DNA of 64,000 nt from Sisyra terminalis (taxonomy: Eukaryota; Arthropoda; Insecta; Neuroptera; Sisyridae). This document shows positions 12,601 through 24,461 of this stretch, one piece after another. The stretch's first letter is position 1, and each line of letters starts with the position of its first letter. The DNA lies in NCBI GenBank assembly GCA_958496175.1, contig OY292279.1, forward strand, positions 23,250,001 to 23,314,000. Reading direction: 5' to 3'. The notes below the pieces were generated by a model, which did no database searches, had not been told where the DNA came from, and worked only from the letters and a program-made list of their open reading frames with translations. The translations under genes were made by a program, and so were the position numbers.

Positions 12601-12683
12601 ATCCGGATGTTGGAGGTGCGTTGAATCGCATTTAACCACTGCGACTTGGGGGTTGAGCCCCAAAGTTTGTACAATGCTGACAT
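6697..12683 (-). CDS. FAM162: FAM162 / UPF0389 family mitochondrial membrane protein (two exons)
   Basis: Exons 12683-12424 and 6925-6697 join across a 5.5-kb intron (donor GTAAGT at 12423, acceptor TTTTTTTAG ending at 6926). The shared codon becomes serine, giving 162 residues. The N-terminus is basic and hydroxylated with no acidic residues over the first 36 positions (SALYKLWGS, NIRMISQSRAL), a plausible mitochondrial presequence. Then comes the family block NLEKRFLVWSGKYKSFDEVP, and after the junction KARSKARIRIANWMM, a single hydrophobic segment (MVATIIGCFLMVISGK, about residues 103-118), and an alanine/glutamate-rich tail (GESVQKMNLEWHRHVKED). Drosophila CG9231 and vertebrate FAM162A/B share this order; FAM162A is linked to mitochondria and hypoxia-induced death in mammals. 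Function in insects is not established. The ATG at 6915 is internal to exon 2. Confidence 0.9.
7924..8119. mobile_element. Palindromic MITE, GGCAACGTTGC family, complete copy
   Basis: The left arm TTAGAACAGTTAAATTTGGC is mirrored by the right end GCCAGATTTGACTGTTCTAA. The arms continue through AACGTTGCATTTTCTAC and its complement for at least 35 bp, with a TTTTGCAGCTAAATTTTCA core. Outside the right end, TGACATGAGCC matches the GGCTCATG terminus of other copies; the left terminus seems shortened. Confidence 0.75.
9030..9850 (+). pseudogene. Decayed DDE_3 (mariner/Tc-like, DUF4817-type) transposase
   Basis: Fragments in several frames match the widespread arthropod transposase that starts with an HTH region. 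Reading along the strand: SNKDRIKV, the SGRPKT-like KSGRPKTIR segment, then DLNLYAYKIQLIQELKPIGH with HSRRVFVDWFLEHRAL (ORF at 9346-9567), then WADENPR, an FQQDSAT-like FNKTVQLT and a degraded RGDVNWPPRSCDL-like end. In intact relatives the ADE and QQD segments carry the catalytic aspartates. Several stops and frameshifts are present, so it is dead. It lies antisense in the FAM162 intron. The family assignment rests on motif recognition. Confidence 0.8.
9851..10120 (+). pseudogene. LINE (Jockey-like) 3' tail fragment
   Basis: Encodes, with breaks, NPKCRFCE-like cysteine residues, then YEEWGISNPGTAIVKKHLL and MRFTQLLGL. This is the region after RNase H in insect Jockey-type LINEs, where the pattern is CRLC...H..C, then a conserved HPLPxLLRFxxxTGL-like close. 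The following AATCTCATCCT recurs at the end of the copy at 50945-51470, so this is a 5'-truncated, internally deleted insertion. Confidence 0.65.
12424..12683 (-). CDS. FAM162: FAM162 gene, coding exon 1
   Basis: Encodes the presequence-like N-terminus, a proline/serine/glutamine-rich linker and the start of the conserved KRFLVW domain. It ends in phase 2 at a consensus GTAAGT donor; the in-frame TAA three bases on is intronic. Overlapping ORFs on both strands here (12532-12774) are frame shadows. Confidence 0.88.
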
Positions 12684-15205
12684 TTCGCTTTAACTTCTGC
12701 CTCAAGTTCAAACGAGCCAAGAGTAATTGATTTTCTGCAAAATTCGATCGTTTCTGCAGTTGGCTCGAATACAACTGAATGAAAACAGAAAATCCAAAAT
12801 CAAATTGTGCCCAACTTTGGTGGGTTGATCTTATCTTTTACGGAACGCTTACGCTTAAAAATCAAATCAACCAACCTTTCAAATACACGCAATATCAAAT
12901 TTATAACTTGGAAAAAAATCCAAAACTTCCTCAATATTGTATAACACTTGTACTTATAAATTCTATGACAATTATAGACAAATAAAACTTCACAACAAAC
13001 GGCTAAAATCCCTTACGACGTAATTCTCCGAATAAAATGTTCGAAACAAATGACAAGCAATGGAGTTCGTGTTCAATTTTATTCGTTCGCAAATCTTAAA
13101 TGACTCCAATTGTAAAACGATTTGATAACGCAATATTCCTTTTATACAAAATCAAAAATTTTCAAAAATAAACACTCAGATTGAGATTAATAATGTTTGT
13201 TTTGAAGACTGGCTCAATATACACGTTGCTCGAAGATAATATACACTTATAAACAAAGCGATACGCGTCGCTACTTGTGCGACAAGGAACACCAAATTCA
13301 CTTTGCACTAGTGTGGCAAGGATATGTGGTGCGCAATGAACCACTCTAGACACAGATGGCGATAAATTAAGTGGAGGGAATTCAAAAATGTAAATATGTT
13401 AACAGGGCTGAACAAAGAATTTTTATTTTTAACACACTAATTAAATTTTGTGATAGTCATTTATAAATACTGCTAAATTTAGATAAATTGCACGAAAATT
13501 AAAGTCAATCATAATACTTTGTTGACTTTTTCAGTTTTGCCTTTTTGTTTGCATGGCAATAACAACAAAATCAATTTAAATAAAATCGGGCAACTATTTT
13601 AAAAACACCTCAAATCTTTTGCTAAATGTATTCATAAAATTAGCTAATTGATCTTAGACATTTTTTAGTGCAATATTTTCTTAGAAGACACTTATTTTTG
13701 ATACAGACAAAAAATAATTTATTTGCGTATGTAATTCAATGTTTCCATTTTTCGAATATTAATGGTGTTATAAAAAAGTAAAAATAACGTTAAATATACA
13801 TTTTTATAACAATACTAAAGTAAATTATCCAGTTATTGATGCCTTTCTAAGGAAAATAGACCAGTAGACGCGGCTTAAAAATATGGCTTCGTATTATATG
13901 CAACCAAAGACTTATCCTTAAGTTAACATTGAGTTATTATTTTAATCTATGTATTCTTCTTTTCTTTGAAATAAATTTTTCACTAGATTGAATCAAATCC
14001 CGGTCAGAAAATTGTTATTTATGCAGAAAAAATTCATAAAGCTTAACGTTTATTTATTTAAATATGGAAAAATAATGAAATTTCATGCTGTCATGTGGGA
14101 GTTTTTCACGCGTTTTTTTACAATGTTCTTATAAAAAAGAACCTCACCAAATTCAAGGATGATTTCAAAAGTAGGAAAATTTTTTTGCTTTCTTTTCTTA
14201 AATAAGATTGCCACCAGACCAGTATAGCAAGAAAACTTATTTTTACATTTTCATGTGATTTAATACCATAAGCATTCATAGAACATTAAACTCCATTTTT
14301 TTATACAAGGGATTACTTTTATAAATTCCCTTTTAATTAAAAAATGTATTTGATTATTAATTTAATTATAGTTAACTGTAAGATATTGGGAACCATTGGG
14401 TACGACGTCTGGTCGACGTCTTGGGTACGATGTCAAGTTGTTAACTGTAAAAATACAATTTTTTTTAATTGAAATAGAAGTTATTAAATAAATTCTTCTA
14501 TAAAAAATATAGTTTTTTTGGTATGAATGGGTATGGTAGTTCATATGAAATCATATGAAAATTTGGAAAAACATCTTTCTTGTTATGCCTAAGTCGGGTA
14601 GCAACTTTGTTTACGTCAAAAATTGGTTCGGAAAGAAAGTAAAAATTTCTTCCTACTTTCGAAATTTTCCTTGAATTTCGTGAGGTTATTTTATTATGAA
14701 AACATTGTAAACAAAACGTTATAAGCTCAAAGCATTAGTACATACATTTTCATTATTTGACCACATTTAATTAAGTAAATATCAAGCCTTAAGAAATTTT
14801 CTGCATTAATAACATTTTTCTGACTAAGATTTGATTCAACCCAGTAGAAAATTAAAACAAAATAATAAAACAAACTCAATGAAAACATAAGCAACTATTT
14901 GGTTGCACAAAATACGTAGCCATGTTTTTAAGCTCTGCTTACTGGCCCGTTTTCAGTGGTTGTATATAGGAGAGTAAACAGAAACTAGTATCTACCTTCT
15001 TTTTTTCATCAGATGTAACCAATGTGATAATTTCTCAATTAACCAGCATGGCAACTTCGACATTTACCTACTTTTCAATGACTTTACCAACTACATCAAT
15101 ATATAATATAAAGCATCTATCATTATTATGCCATGGACTCGACTGGAACTGCTCAACTAATATAATAATATATAAAGTAATTGAAATGTATTGGTAAAAA
15201 TAAAT
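12684..15205. other. Interval upstream of the FAM162 gene and of the unknown ORF
   Basis: The first few hundred bases must include the FAM162 promoter; no TATA box stands out. The minus ORF 13162-13353 has no known match. From 13400 to 15180 the sequence is AT-rich and featureless apart from a small repeated ACGTCTTGGGTACGA-type motif near 14395-14435. Confidence 0.4.
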
Positions 15206-15800
15206 ATGATACTCGGTTCATGCAACCTATCAGACGGGCTTGCCGGACCAGGCATTTATTGGTCCAGAACCGGCTTTAGGAGTGCCGATGTACACATTAC
15301 TAAATTGAATGGAGTTGTATGGAGTCAAAATAAGCAAATAAAATCCTCAAGAGGTAAATTCTCAAAGGCTGTGAAAAAGAAATCTCTGAAAGACCATAAT
15401 AGGACTTCTGAACCAAGGAAGAAAAGATATCAAAATACTGGTGGGTCTATTAACGGGATACTGCAATTTGATAAAGCGTCTCCAAACTATAAGAAAAAAT
15501 ACAATCAAATGCATACAGGAAATGTGATGAAATGTGCCTCCGATGTACTATTTGAGAGTTTAACCATGACTGAAAGTCGTCTTAGCTTTCTTAGTCCACT
15601 CGAAAAAGAGCTGGGAAATATGCACAAAAATCCAACTGAAGATTCAGCTGAGATTTATCTCAGAAGCAGATCTGACCAATTGAATCTAAAAACAATCCAA
15701 TAGTCCTGCTAGAACGAAGCGCAAAGGACCCGTAGGAGAGTTCCTCAGAACTATGAAGAAGAAGATGAATCCCATCAGATCAGTGGTTCAGCAGTTTTAA
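15206..15800 (+). CDS. Unrecognised lysine-rich protein, apparent single-base frameshift
   Basis: An open frame starts at ATG 15206 and stops at 15701-15703 (165 residues). It is basic and low in hydrophobics, with clusters KKKSLKDH, EPRKKRY and NYKKKY and a serine/leucine segment SLTMTESRLSFLSPLEKELG. No transmembrane segment or signal peptide is visible. Directly after an A-run (15688-15692) the next frame opens and reads SPARTKRKGPVGEFLRTM and onward to TAA at 15798-15800, keeping the same basic style. One base too many in the homopolymer would explain this, as a sequencing error or as decay. An AATAAA follows at 15987. It could be a single-exon gene, the last exon of a longer gene, or a retrocopy. 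I do not recognise the family. Confidence 0.5.
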
Positions 15801-15986
15801 TCACGAATTATGTGTATACTTTGTGGTTTAACTGTCAACCAAAAGAATTAAGAACATTGCCGTTTTAGTGATTTTTAATGAAAAATGATCTTATTTCTGT
15901 AGATTTTATTAATGCAGATAACTTTTTTTCATTAACTACTAACTTAACTGAGTCAGTATTGTAAAATTTGTGCTTATAAAGTTTCA

Positions 15987-15992
15987 AATAAA
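15987..15992 (+). terminator. Polyadenylation signal downstream of the unknown ORF
   Basis: AATAAA 187 nt after the second-frame stop, in an AT-rich 3' context. No genomic poly(A) tail follows directly, which argues against a recent processed retrocopy. Confidence 0.4.
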
Positions 15993-16239
15993 CTTGGTTA
16001 AAATTAATCCTTTAGTTTTTTAAAGATCCCTTGGACAATCTTTAATCTTAAGAGATCCTCGGTTCCTACGGATTAAAGATTGGTTTTATAAAAAAAAAAG
16101 AATAAAAAACAAAAATAATTAAATAAACCAAAATTAGGCTTATTTTATGAAAATTGCTGTATTCCCTTAAAGCCAAAAGTCTCAGGTTTAATTTGATCCT
16201 GACTAATGTCACCAAGATTTATCCAAACATGAATTTGCA

Positions 16240-16615
16240 GGACAGCTCATATAAGAACCCCCAGAGTTGAACGACGGGGCTATGCTTGGGGCAACACTTG
16301 GACCCCAACTCCGGTAAACCTATCTTAGCTCATACTAGCGAAGATTGACGAGTAACATCAGCCCATTAACGATAATCATAATAGAAAAAATAAGTTTGGG
16401 TCATACTTTGCTATTAAGTTTGGACCAATCTCGGTTATTTAACATGACTCAGTTATGGTAATAAAACATGAGTTGATCGCGACAACCTCGCTTGGGCCCG
16501 TGTTTTCGTTCCAGACTTTTACCAACGTTGGGCCAAAACTGGTTTACAAGCTTGGCCCAGACTTCCGCATATTTGGGCCAAGCCTGGGCCTAGCATATAT
16601 TCCTGTCTAGGAGTC
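16240..16615. repeat. GC-richer degenerate repeat block (TTGGGCC-type)
   Basis: Repeated half-sites such as TTGGGCC, GGCCCA, TTGGACC and CTTGGCCCA recur every 20-40 bp, clearest at 16495-16595, within otherwise AT-rich DNA. It looks like a decayed minisatellite-like segment of the kind carried in some arthropod transposons. No coding frame is evident. Confidence 0.5.
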
Positions 16616-18785
16616 TTTTATTCCAATTATCTTTTTGATAGCAAAATAAAATTATATAATCCTCTATATAACTTATATTTATTAACGTATTCGTGCCACT
16701 TAAAGTATTCGTGGAGCATTTTTAAAATGTCCTAAAATGATATTTTCTTTTGCTTAAATTACTTAATATTGCTTAAACTCTAAACATATTGTAAATAAAT
16801 TCAAGGAAGATAAATTAGAGGTAATGAACGAGTGGAAAGAAAATTCATAATTTATATTATTTAAACTCATGCAGAAATTCAAAAATATTTTGCTAATGAA
16901 ATAACTTTCTTCTAATAAAATATTTACTGTGTATAGAGTATGCTGCAGTATTTGTACAGTTTGAAACACGAATGTTGGGTTTTGATCGTTTAAGTGACCA
17001 AGGGGTTTTCAAATTTTATATTTTATATTGGTTGATTTTAAATTTTGGGTTTCAAGGAAAATCACTGAAATTTTGAACATGGATATGTTGATAATCTGCA
17101 TAAATCTACACAAATGGATCGTATTCCATTTTTTTTAATATAACAATTTTAATAATTGAAGTTTATTACTTATAAATTTTGTTGAATAAAAAAGTTAACG
17201 TAAAAGATAACATTATTTGAAAAAATCATATCAATCGCACCGATTTTTAATCATTATTTTAATATTTATTTACCTTTTCCAAATAGTTTTCTGTTACACA
17301 ATTTGCTTTAAAACAACTTGAACTTTTATCCAGAAGCCTAATTAATCTCAAGTATATATTTAAGTCTTTTCCGTTCCAAGGATTACACTTAACTAACATA
17401 AAGACCTCGAAACGTTGGCTTAAAAACCCTCACCAAAGACGAGGGTCTTTGACCTGTTGTCCTAGGACAAGAACAAAACATCCCCATGTACCTGAACCAG
17501 TCTTAATGTCCAAAAACCCGTGCCAGACACAAGAAATAAAAGAAATTCAAAAAACAACGACTAATTCTAAACCCTGAAGTCTTTGCCTATTTGGTTTCAA
17601 CTTTCAAAAAACACACTACACAGATATATAGGATATATCGTATATAATATATTTTTTTTGGACAAAGAGGCGGATCTTCTAACATTTATGAATTATTTAT
17701 AACCATCGAATTTGTTGGTCTTAAAAAGTTATAAAAACGGAAATTGTCTAAACAGTAGGTATTGCAAAATTTGTTTTTAGTATTAGTTGAGTTTTTTTTT
17801 ACAATTTCTTAACAATTCAGTTTGTCTATGTGGGGATTGCTCAAGTATCCGAAAGGCTCTTATCAAATTTATGTCAAAGACCAATGACCTTTTGGGCGCG
17901 CTTAGAAACAATATAAAGTTGCAAGCGAATTCTCTTTTAATAAATCAACCTCAAATTATTTTTTCATATTAAATTATTACATATTTATGCTTTAACTTTC
18001 AATGAAATCATCATTCAAAAACAACTTATGTGAAAAAAATTCCAAATTGATTATGGCGAGGTGAAACGTTTGAAAAACTTTCACTTTCGTTATTTTTTTT
18101 TTTTTGTAAAATATTTTTCTATTTGATCAACTTTTGAGCTTTCTAGCTCAAAAAATATAATCGAAAATTGGATGTGTATTCAGTTGATCAGGAACCAGTT
18201 TTTATACGAATACATATTCGTTCATGTGGGTCTTTCATGAATGCGTGTGTACAAGGCCAAATGTTATCCAAAAAAATAACGTCGCATACAATATTTATAA
18301 ATATAGAATATTATCTTTTTCCACGGCTCGGTTTTGGGTTGCCACTTGTGTTGTCTTCCTTCAAAAACAATGCCAAAAGTCTTGCATAATTCTGTTGTTC
18401 AATAGTGTGATGGGCGATCTTGAAATCAACATATAGTCTGGTCGAGTAGAAATAAAAGAAAAAAAAAATACTCCCATTAAAAAAGATAGATAATTGAAGT
18501 ACCTAAACGACCTAAACATATGTGGTTTGTCGCGATAGTTTAATTCTCGTTTCTTTTTTGTAAAATTATTTCTTATGAAGCCATTTTTATAATATGAATT
18601 CCGTCTAGCGTCAGTCCAGCGTAGTTGGCAACAGCTTTTTTAAGTGCAGTTAAAATGAAACAAAATGCTTTAAATATTCATTATAAAAATATTCAATGTT
18701 AATTTATAGATAAGGTAACAACAATCATAGAAAGTTTAATTGAAAAACCTCATAAATGATCACATCAAGATTATCATACTTAACT
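16616..18785. other. Gene-free AT-rich stretch
   Basis: Short ORFs at 16763, 17787, 18168 and 18224 have no recognisable domain. Around 17400-17520 a GC-richer patch includes a small hairpin, CCCTCACCAAAGACGAGGG. Otherwise I see nothing. Confidence 0.4.
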
Positions 18786-18789
18786 TTAA

Positions 18790-18836
18790 AGTGCAGTCGC
18801 TAATCGCTGGTTTTTAGCGAAAAATGAGCGTGTACA
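18790..18836 (-). mobile_element. Remnant of the GGTGCATTTTCAT-type MITE
   Basis: GTGCAGTCGCTAATCGCTGG followed by TTTTTAGCGAAAAATGAGCG resembles the complement of the right end of the element at 24462-24864. It is cut off by the hAT-like element that starts at 18841. Confidence 0.45.
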
Positions 18837-18840
18837 TAAC

Positions 18841-19083
18841 TAGGGATGCAACATCGCTCTTAAAAACATCGAAGTTTATGAACGATATATTGATTTTTTT
18901 AACATCGATATTTCACTTTTAAAAATATCGATATATATCGATTATATATTTCCCTTGTGAACTTCGCTTGTGACTGAGAGAGATATCTGTTTATGTGTAT
19001 AGCTGTAGTCCTCCATAAAATATCGATGTTTATGAACGATATATCGATTCTTGAAAAACATCGATGTATCGTTTGCATCCTTA
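18841..19083. mobile_element. hAT-like MITE, TAGGGATGCA termini
   Basis: The left end TAGGGATGCAACATCG and the complement of the right end TAAGGATGCAAACGATACAT form terminal inverted repeats. The arms continue as AACATCGA-GTTTATGAACGAT and TCGATATATCGATT for about 60 bp. Flanking 8-mers (TACATAAC and CATGTAAC) agree at five positions, compatible with an old 8-bp target duplication. Non-coding; the minus ORF at 18899 is incidental. Confidence 0.65.
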
Positions 19084-19141
19084 CATGTAACATGTGCATT
19101 ATCTGAAAAAAGAAGTGATAAAGCTAAATTTTATTCACTAG

Positions 19142-19640
19142 CAGAGCTGCCAAAGATACTTTGGAGAAATATCTTACTAGATAAGACACTTTTTGAAAAA
19201 TCATCTGAAGTTACGTTGGATATCTAGTTATTCTTGAGAAATCAAACACTTATTTAAGTTACTTTTTAAGATACTTATTAAATGATACCTTTTAGTTACT
19301 TTGTATACTAGGGATGCACTAAATTTCGTAACGTATTAGGTAATGTTTTTAGATAATCAGAAAATGTATTTCTTATCTTTATTAATTTACGAAAAAGGAA
19401 AATATGCATGTCCAAACTCCTGTAAATACAACACACTTACAAAAATTACAGTACGTTAACAATTATAAATATTAAATTAATTTATTATAAGTTTTAAGTG
19501 TGTTGTGTTTACAGGAATTTAGACATACATACTTTCCTTTTTCCTAAGTTAATAAAGATAAGAAATAAATTATCTGATTATCTAATAACATCAATAGTAT
19601 ACATAGTAATTAAAAGGTATCGTTTAATAAGTATGTTAAA
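19142..19640. mobile_element. Palindromic hAT-like element, CAGAGCTGCCAAAG end (copy 1)
   Basis: Starts CAGAGCTGCCAAAGATACTT. Inner arms are inverted: CTTATTAAATGATACCTTTT (19270s) against AAAAGGTATCGTTTAATAAG (19610s), and CCTGTAAATACAACACAC against GTGTGTTGTGTTTACAGG. The right terminus is missing. The copy at 33707-34318 shares GTGTTGTGTTTACAGG and the GATAAGAAA...CTGATTATCTAA block. Confidence 0.55.
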
Positions 19641-19644
19641 AATT

Positions 19645-22600
19645 GTAAATATGTATAAATATTAAAGGTATATATATATATATATTTAATTTTATAAAAC
19701 TGAATAAAATAAAACTCTTAATGGAATAGAAAAATATATAACAATATCTAAACACTAGATAGACCATATTCTGAGAAAGAATTAACCGAATTAACGGAAT
19801 TGATTATAGCTGTAATACTACATTTTCCATTGAGGTACCGTCGAGGTGTCGATAGGAATTGTAGATTTGAATATTTGGTTCATATACTCGATTATGCTTT
19901 CACCCTTAAACAATAATTTCGTACCCTGTCTAGAGATGGCAATGATATTTTAGGGAGAAATATTCAAACAAAATGTGGTATTTATATAAGTAGGGGAGAT
20001 TTGGGCAATGCAGATATTCTGCGTTATTTAAATATTTCACCTGTTTCTGTTTAATGGTATAAGGTCCTCGCTGTACCTTTTGTCGTAAAAAAATAAAAAA
20101 ATACTCATAATCATATGTAATTTAAGATAAAATTAAAATAATGAATATTTCAAGAAGCGTATTTCTGATATTACTTATGTGTTACTGGTTTGGTTTATTT
20201 TGGTTTCCTGGTGGAAATTCTGTACGTTTTATTGGAATGTGGTCTCTGAATAATTAAGTTTTATAAGGTAAAGTGAATACGAGTAAATGGTATCTGGTAT
20301 TAACTATACGATTATGATATTTTAACTACACTATCGAAAGCTTTAAACCTCTTGGGATTTGAGCATTCCATAAGATAAAAATAAGCAAAAAAAAATTATT
20401 ACAGTTTATTTATGTAATAATTGTATTTTGCCTAATTGGCCATGGGATTACAAATCACATTGTGCTTAAGTTCTACCCACTTTGCCCGTTGCATTTGACA
20501 AAGCTGTTAAAGACACTAATTGGTACTACAATCCATTGGTACTATTTCCTACTTAGATATTATTTTATTTTTTTATCTTTCGATCTTCTTCTCAGACTGT
20601 AAGAATTATATAAGAAGTTTTTTATTCTTAAGAATAGATAAGTTTTAATTTCGATGGGCTATGACAGTGGTTCTTAACCTTGTTGGAAGTTTTGACCGCC
20701 AACAGTTTCACTTGCATTCAAATTCAAAACAAAGAAATATATTTAAACATAGATCATATGAATCCAGGATATGTTATGACCTTCACCGAACCCGCGAGAC
20801 TAACTCACTGAACTCCTGGAATGCGATTGAACTAAGGCTATGAACTACGACTATGAACTGAAAGTATTGGTTATACACAACATGAGTACTCTGTACTACA
20901 TCTCTGTAATTTAACCGCATTAGATTTCAATTAACCAATACAAACATATTTTTTATAAATTTTGAATTTATTCATTTAAAAACAAAATTTAGTGGCCAAA
21001 TCGAAAAGATTCTTAAATGACCAAACATGAAAAAAGTAATGTTACATGCCAAAGATTTTAATTTGTGTGTGCATATTACATCCTGCTCAACATCCTGCTG
21101 TGTGTTCCCCAAACCATGAAAATAAATAAAGGGGAGTGGTCAAGCACAATGAGAGGAAAGATGTTATAGGTGTTTCATGGAGGATTTTTGTTCTAAAAGA
21201 AAAAAGAAAGATAGAGGATAAAAATGTGGGTCGATTATGGTACAATCTGGAGTTCCAATAATTAAGCAATATGTCATTATAGTCATTATAAAAGTGGTTG
21301 ACCGCAGATGAAGAACAATCAGTTATTGTTGGTGAATGAATCAGTTATAAGCAGTTAGTCAATCAGTTATGAATTAGTGATAAATCAGTTATAAGTCAAA
21401 TAGTGAGATAAACGATTGTTGTAAATAATTATATAAGTGTGTAGTGTGATATAAATAAGTATACGTTTGTGTAGTTAAATACATATGTTATATTTGTATG
21501 TCCTGAAACACAAATCCAGACGAACCCGTCATATACAAATAAACGATAAAAACGTATTCAGTAATGTTCTGGAAAATGAAAATTCATCAAAAATAAACAA
21601 ATCGATAGAAAAAAAAATACTTTGTTTCAATAATCTTGAAAATGTTACTTAACCCGGATACAAAAGTGATTTAATTATATGCAATTCAGTCATTATTAAC
21701 TAATTAATAACTGAAAAATGGTACCAAGAGCGTTTTGTTAAATTATAAACTTATAAATTAATGAAAATGATTTAGTTTCCAGTTTTTTAAAAGTTTGCAA
21801 AAATAAAAAAAACGTGGTAATAATAACAAAAACACACTTTTTTTAAAAAATAAGGGTTTGATAATAATTAGGCTTATTAAGGGTTAAAAAATTTACAATA
21901 ATTACAATGCAGGTGTTGTCACCCCGAGCTTTAAAGGGTAACAACAAATATCCGGCTTTCCCTTTTAGTACTCAATTATTAATCGAAAAAAAATAATTAA
22001 CCAATATTTGACATATGTTTGCGGTTTCAATAATGGAAAATAATTCAATAATGTAGGCTTTGTACATACACGTCCACGCGTTTCTTGAAGAAAATCATGC
22101 AAAAATGTCTATCAAATCACCTTATCAATATCGTTTTAAAATTGATTGTATAATAGTTTTCCATTGTGTAGAAAAACAATCAACAATTTATATGTTTACA
22201 GCAAAACCAATTTCAAGAACTGAAGGAAAAACTGACCTCGTTTACATTTTCATGCGGACGGTAAGAAAATCACGTAGTACTGCTAAGAAATGCACAAGAA
22301 AATGCCTTTATCTCCTTCGGCGTAATTATATACATAATTATATGTTATAAGGTCAATCAAAAGACCCTTCGAATTACACAGATAGGGAAAGTTTCGGTCT
22401 ACAAACACTTAAGTATTAATTATAGAGAGGCAAACTTTTATAAATATGTGAAATTGGGCGAGTCAATGCTCTTTGCTTTCTTTGCTTTATTTCAATGTCA
22501 ATAATAAATAGTCAAGTGATAATTTGCAAGATTATCGTTTGCAAGTAAATAATGTGGTAAAAAAGAAATTTATTATGCTCAAAATTTCTTTAAATAATAA

Positions 22601-23690
22601 AATTCTTCGTAAGTACAGTTCCAAGGACAAATAAGGTTAATTAAATAAGATTTTTTTTATTAAAATGATTCTTGGATGGTCTCGTAAATTATTTGGTGCA
22701 ATTACAGTTTTAGCCAATGAAAACACTGTTACGTTTTTTTCTATTCATATAAACAGGTTCCTCAGATTTGTGTTCTAAGACAACAATTAATTTTTTACAC
22801 ACGTCTGTTTATTTATGTGACACTATTACACTTATTTATTTAAAACTCAATAATCGTTTAATTCACTGTTTAACTGGTCACTTGTGGCTGTTCGTTGTTA
22901 AATAGCTAACTGTCCCCTGCTTGTCAACCCCTTCTATATAGGCTCAGACCTTCTGGCAGTTTTACCTTTGAGATAGTTCTGTTCCAGATGATCCCAAAAA
23001 AATCTTGATTAAGAACATACCAGAACACGTCTTATTTCATTTCATTGTTCGGTTCACGGAGTAGAGATACCAGGAATCCGAACGCAATGTTAAAAAAATA
23101 ACATCAATTTGAGGTCCAGTACCGGTAAACAAAACATGTGGCTAATATGAACGCAAAATTGATGTTTTTACTATAGTTAATAAGTGAAAAATTTAAATAT
23201 TAATCGCATCCAAGGATACTGGATTACAACTATTGGATGTAAATATTTGTGAACTGTTGCTTTTATGGTATTGTTACAACATTTTTGCATTGCAATTATC
23301 TGAATAATTTTTTTTACTATGTTGTTATGTGTGTGTTATATATTGCATTTCTTCTAATTCTCTGAACAGGTGAAAAGTACCTCTGTGGAAATACTACTGA
23401 AAGTAAGAATAAAAACAAACATCTCCCACAAGTGATTACCATACATAGTACTAGTTTCTGATTTTATACCAATGAGTTATTCCATTTGTGTAGTGAAAAA
23501 AATATATTTATAAGTGCATAATTCTGAGGAGATAAATGAAATCTTAATTTTCTACTAAAAAGTGTACAAATTTGGTCGATTTTTGTTATGCAAAAGTGGC
23601 TTTGAGGTTCTTAGCTTCAAAATAGGTTGTCCAAAATGAAGTAGTAGTCTTGAGATGAGCATTAATATTTTAGTTTCAGAATTAACTGCG
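19645..23690. other. Gene-free stretch with minor repeats
   Basis: Contains a TA microsatellite (19671-19684), a possible hAT end at 20665 (CAGTGGTTCTTAACCTTGTT, with ACCCGCGAGAC nearby), five AATCAGTTAT-like motifs at 21316-21395, and a candidate promoter/LTR-like segment at 21400-21560 that I could not confirm. The 96-aa ORF near 22062 begins with TTG and has no known match. Confidence 0.4.
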
Positions 23691-23960
23691 TTTCCAGAGT
23701 CTCTGTTTCACCTATTCGAGATTCAGTAGCTGAGCAAACCTCAGCAATCGGGGTACTAGGTGCTTTTCGATTATTTCGGTTCCGAGGTTTGATACCCTTG
23801 ATTCCTTATATTTTCATCCATTCACAGCGTTGCATTCCAACAGTATGTGGGAAGCAGTTTTATCTTCTGTTTGACAGAATCTGCATATAGGGCTACTCCA
23901 ATAGTACTCTGATACTTCTTCAGTTCACAGTGGATTGTTATATGGAAAGGTGGTTTTTAT
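23690..23960 (-). pseudogene. LINE (Jockey-like) post-RNase H fragment
   Basis: Read on the minus strand with frameshifts: SIKEWVYKNH, then ICRFCQTEDKTASHILLEC, a Cys/His cluster typical of the end of Jockey-clade ORF2, then GTEIIEKHLVPRLLRFAQLL. The same closing block occurs at 9851-10120. The fragment is broken by stops. Confidence 0.7.
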
Positions 23961-24014
23961 AAACCCATTCTTTGATAGAGAGCAAAAATTGCAAATATAC
24001 GTGTGAGTAAAATA

Positions 24015-24190
24015 TAATCATTGTCCAAATTTGAACTAATTAATTGCAGTTATGGTTTCAACTGCCATTATGGTTTCATGCAATTGCTAGTTTTTACCAT
24101 TTGTCAGCTATATCAATGTTGGACTGTGAATATTTCACGGGAAGTTACTGGTTTGATATAAAAAAGAAATAAAGTAGCTGAGTCTATTGT
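24015..24190 (+). repeat. Composite dispersed repeat, partial copy A
   Basis: Matches copies at 30241-31030, 58960-59130 and 59556-59901 through GGTTTCAACT, TTGCTAGTTTTTACC, CATTTGTCAG and CTGTGAATATTTC...GTTACT. A short remnant of the family. Confidence 0.55.
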
Positions 24191-24461
24191 TCAACTATAA
24201 AATTAATTTCCTTTAAAACAAACCCGTTAAAGTGTTGAACAAATTAGTAAGGAGTGTGTAAAGTATGCACTTTTTGCTCATTTACTGCGCGTTTTAACAG
24301 TTTCGTCTTAAAGCAACCCCTTGAAAGACCGTTTTTTAATTTGAATTATTTATTTTCCGTCCCTAAAACACTGGGGCACCTAGGGTTAGATTTAGTCGAC
24401 CTATAGGTAAACACAGCCCTATATTTAAGTACAATGTACTTACGTATGAAAAGGCTCTTAT

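Noticed and set aside
12532..12774. Second minus ORF and a plus ORF over FAM162 exon 1
   Set aside because: Different frames of the same exon; the 12683 frame alone joins exon 2 and matches the family.
22062..22350. 96-aa plus-strand ORF
   Set aside because: Starts with TTG, lacks any recognisable domain, and has the composition of AT-rich random sequence.
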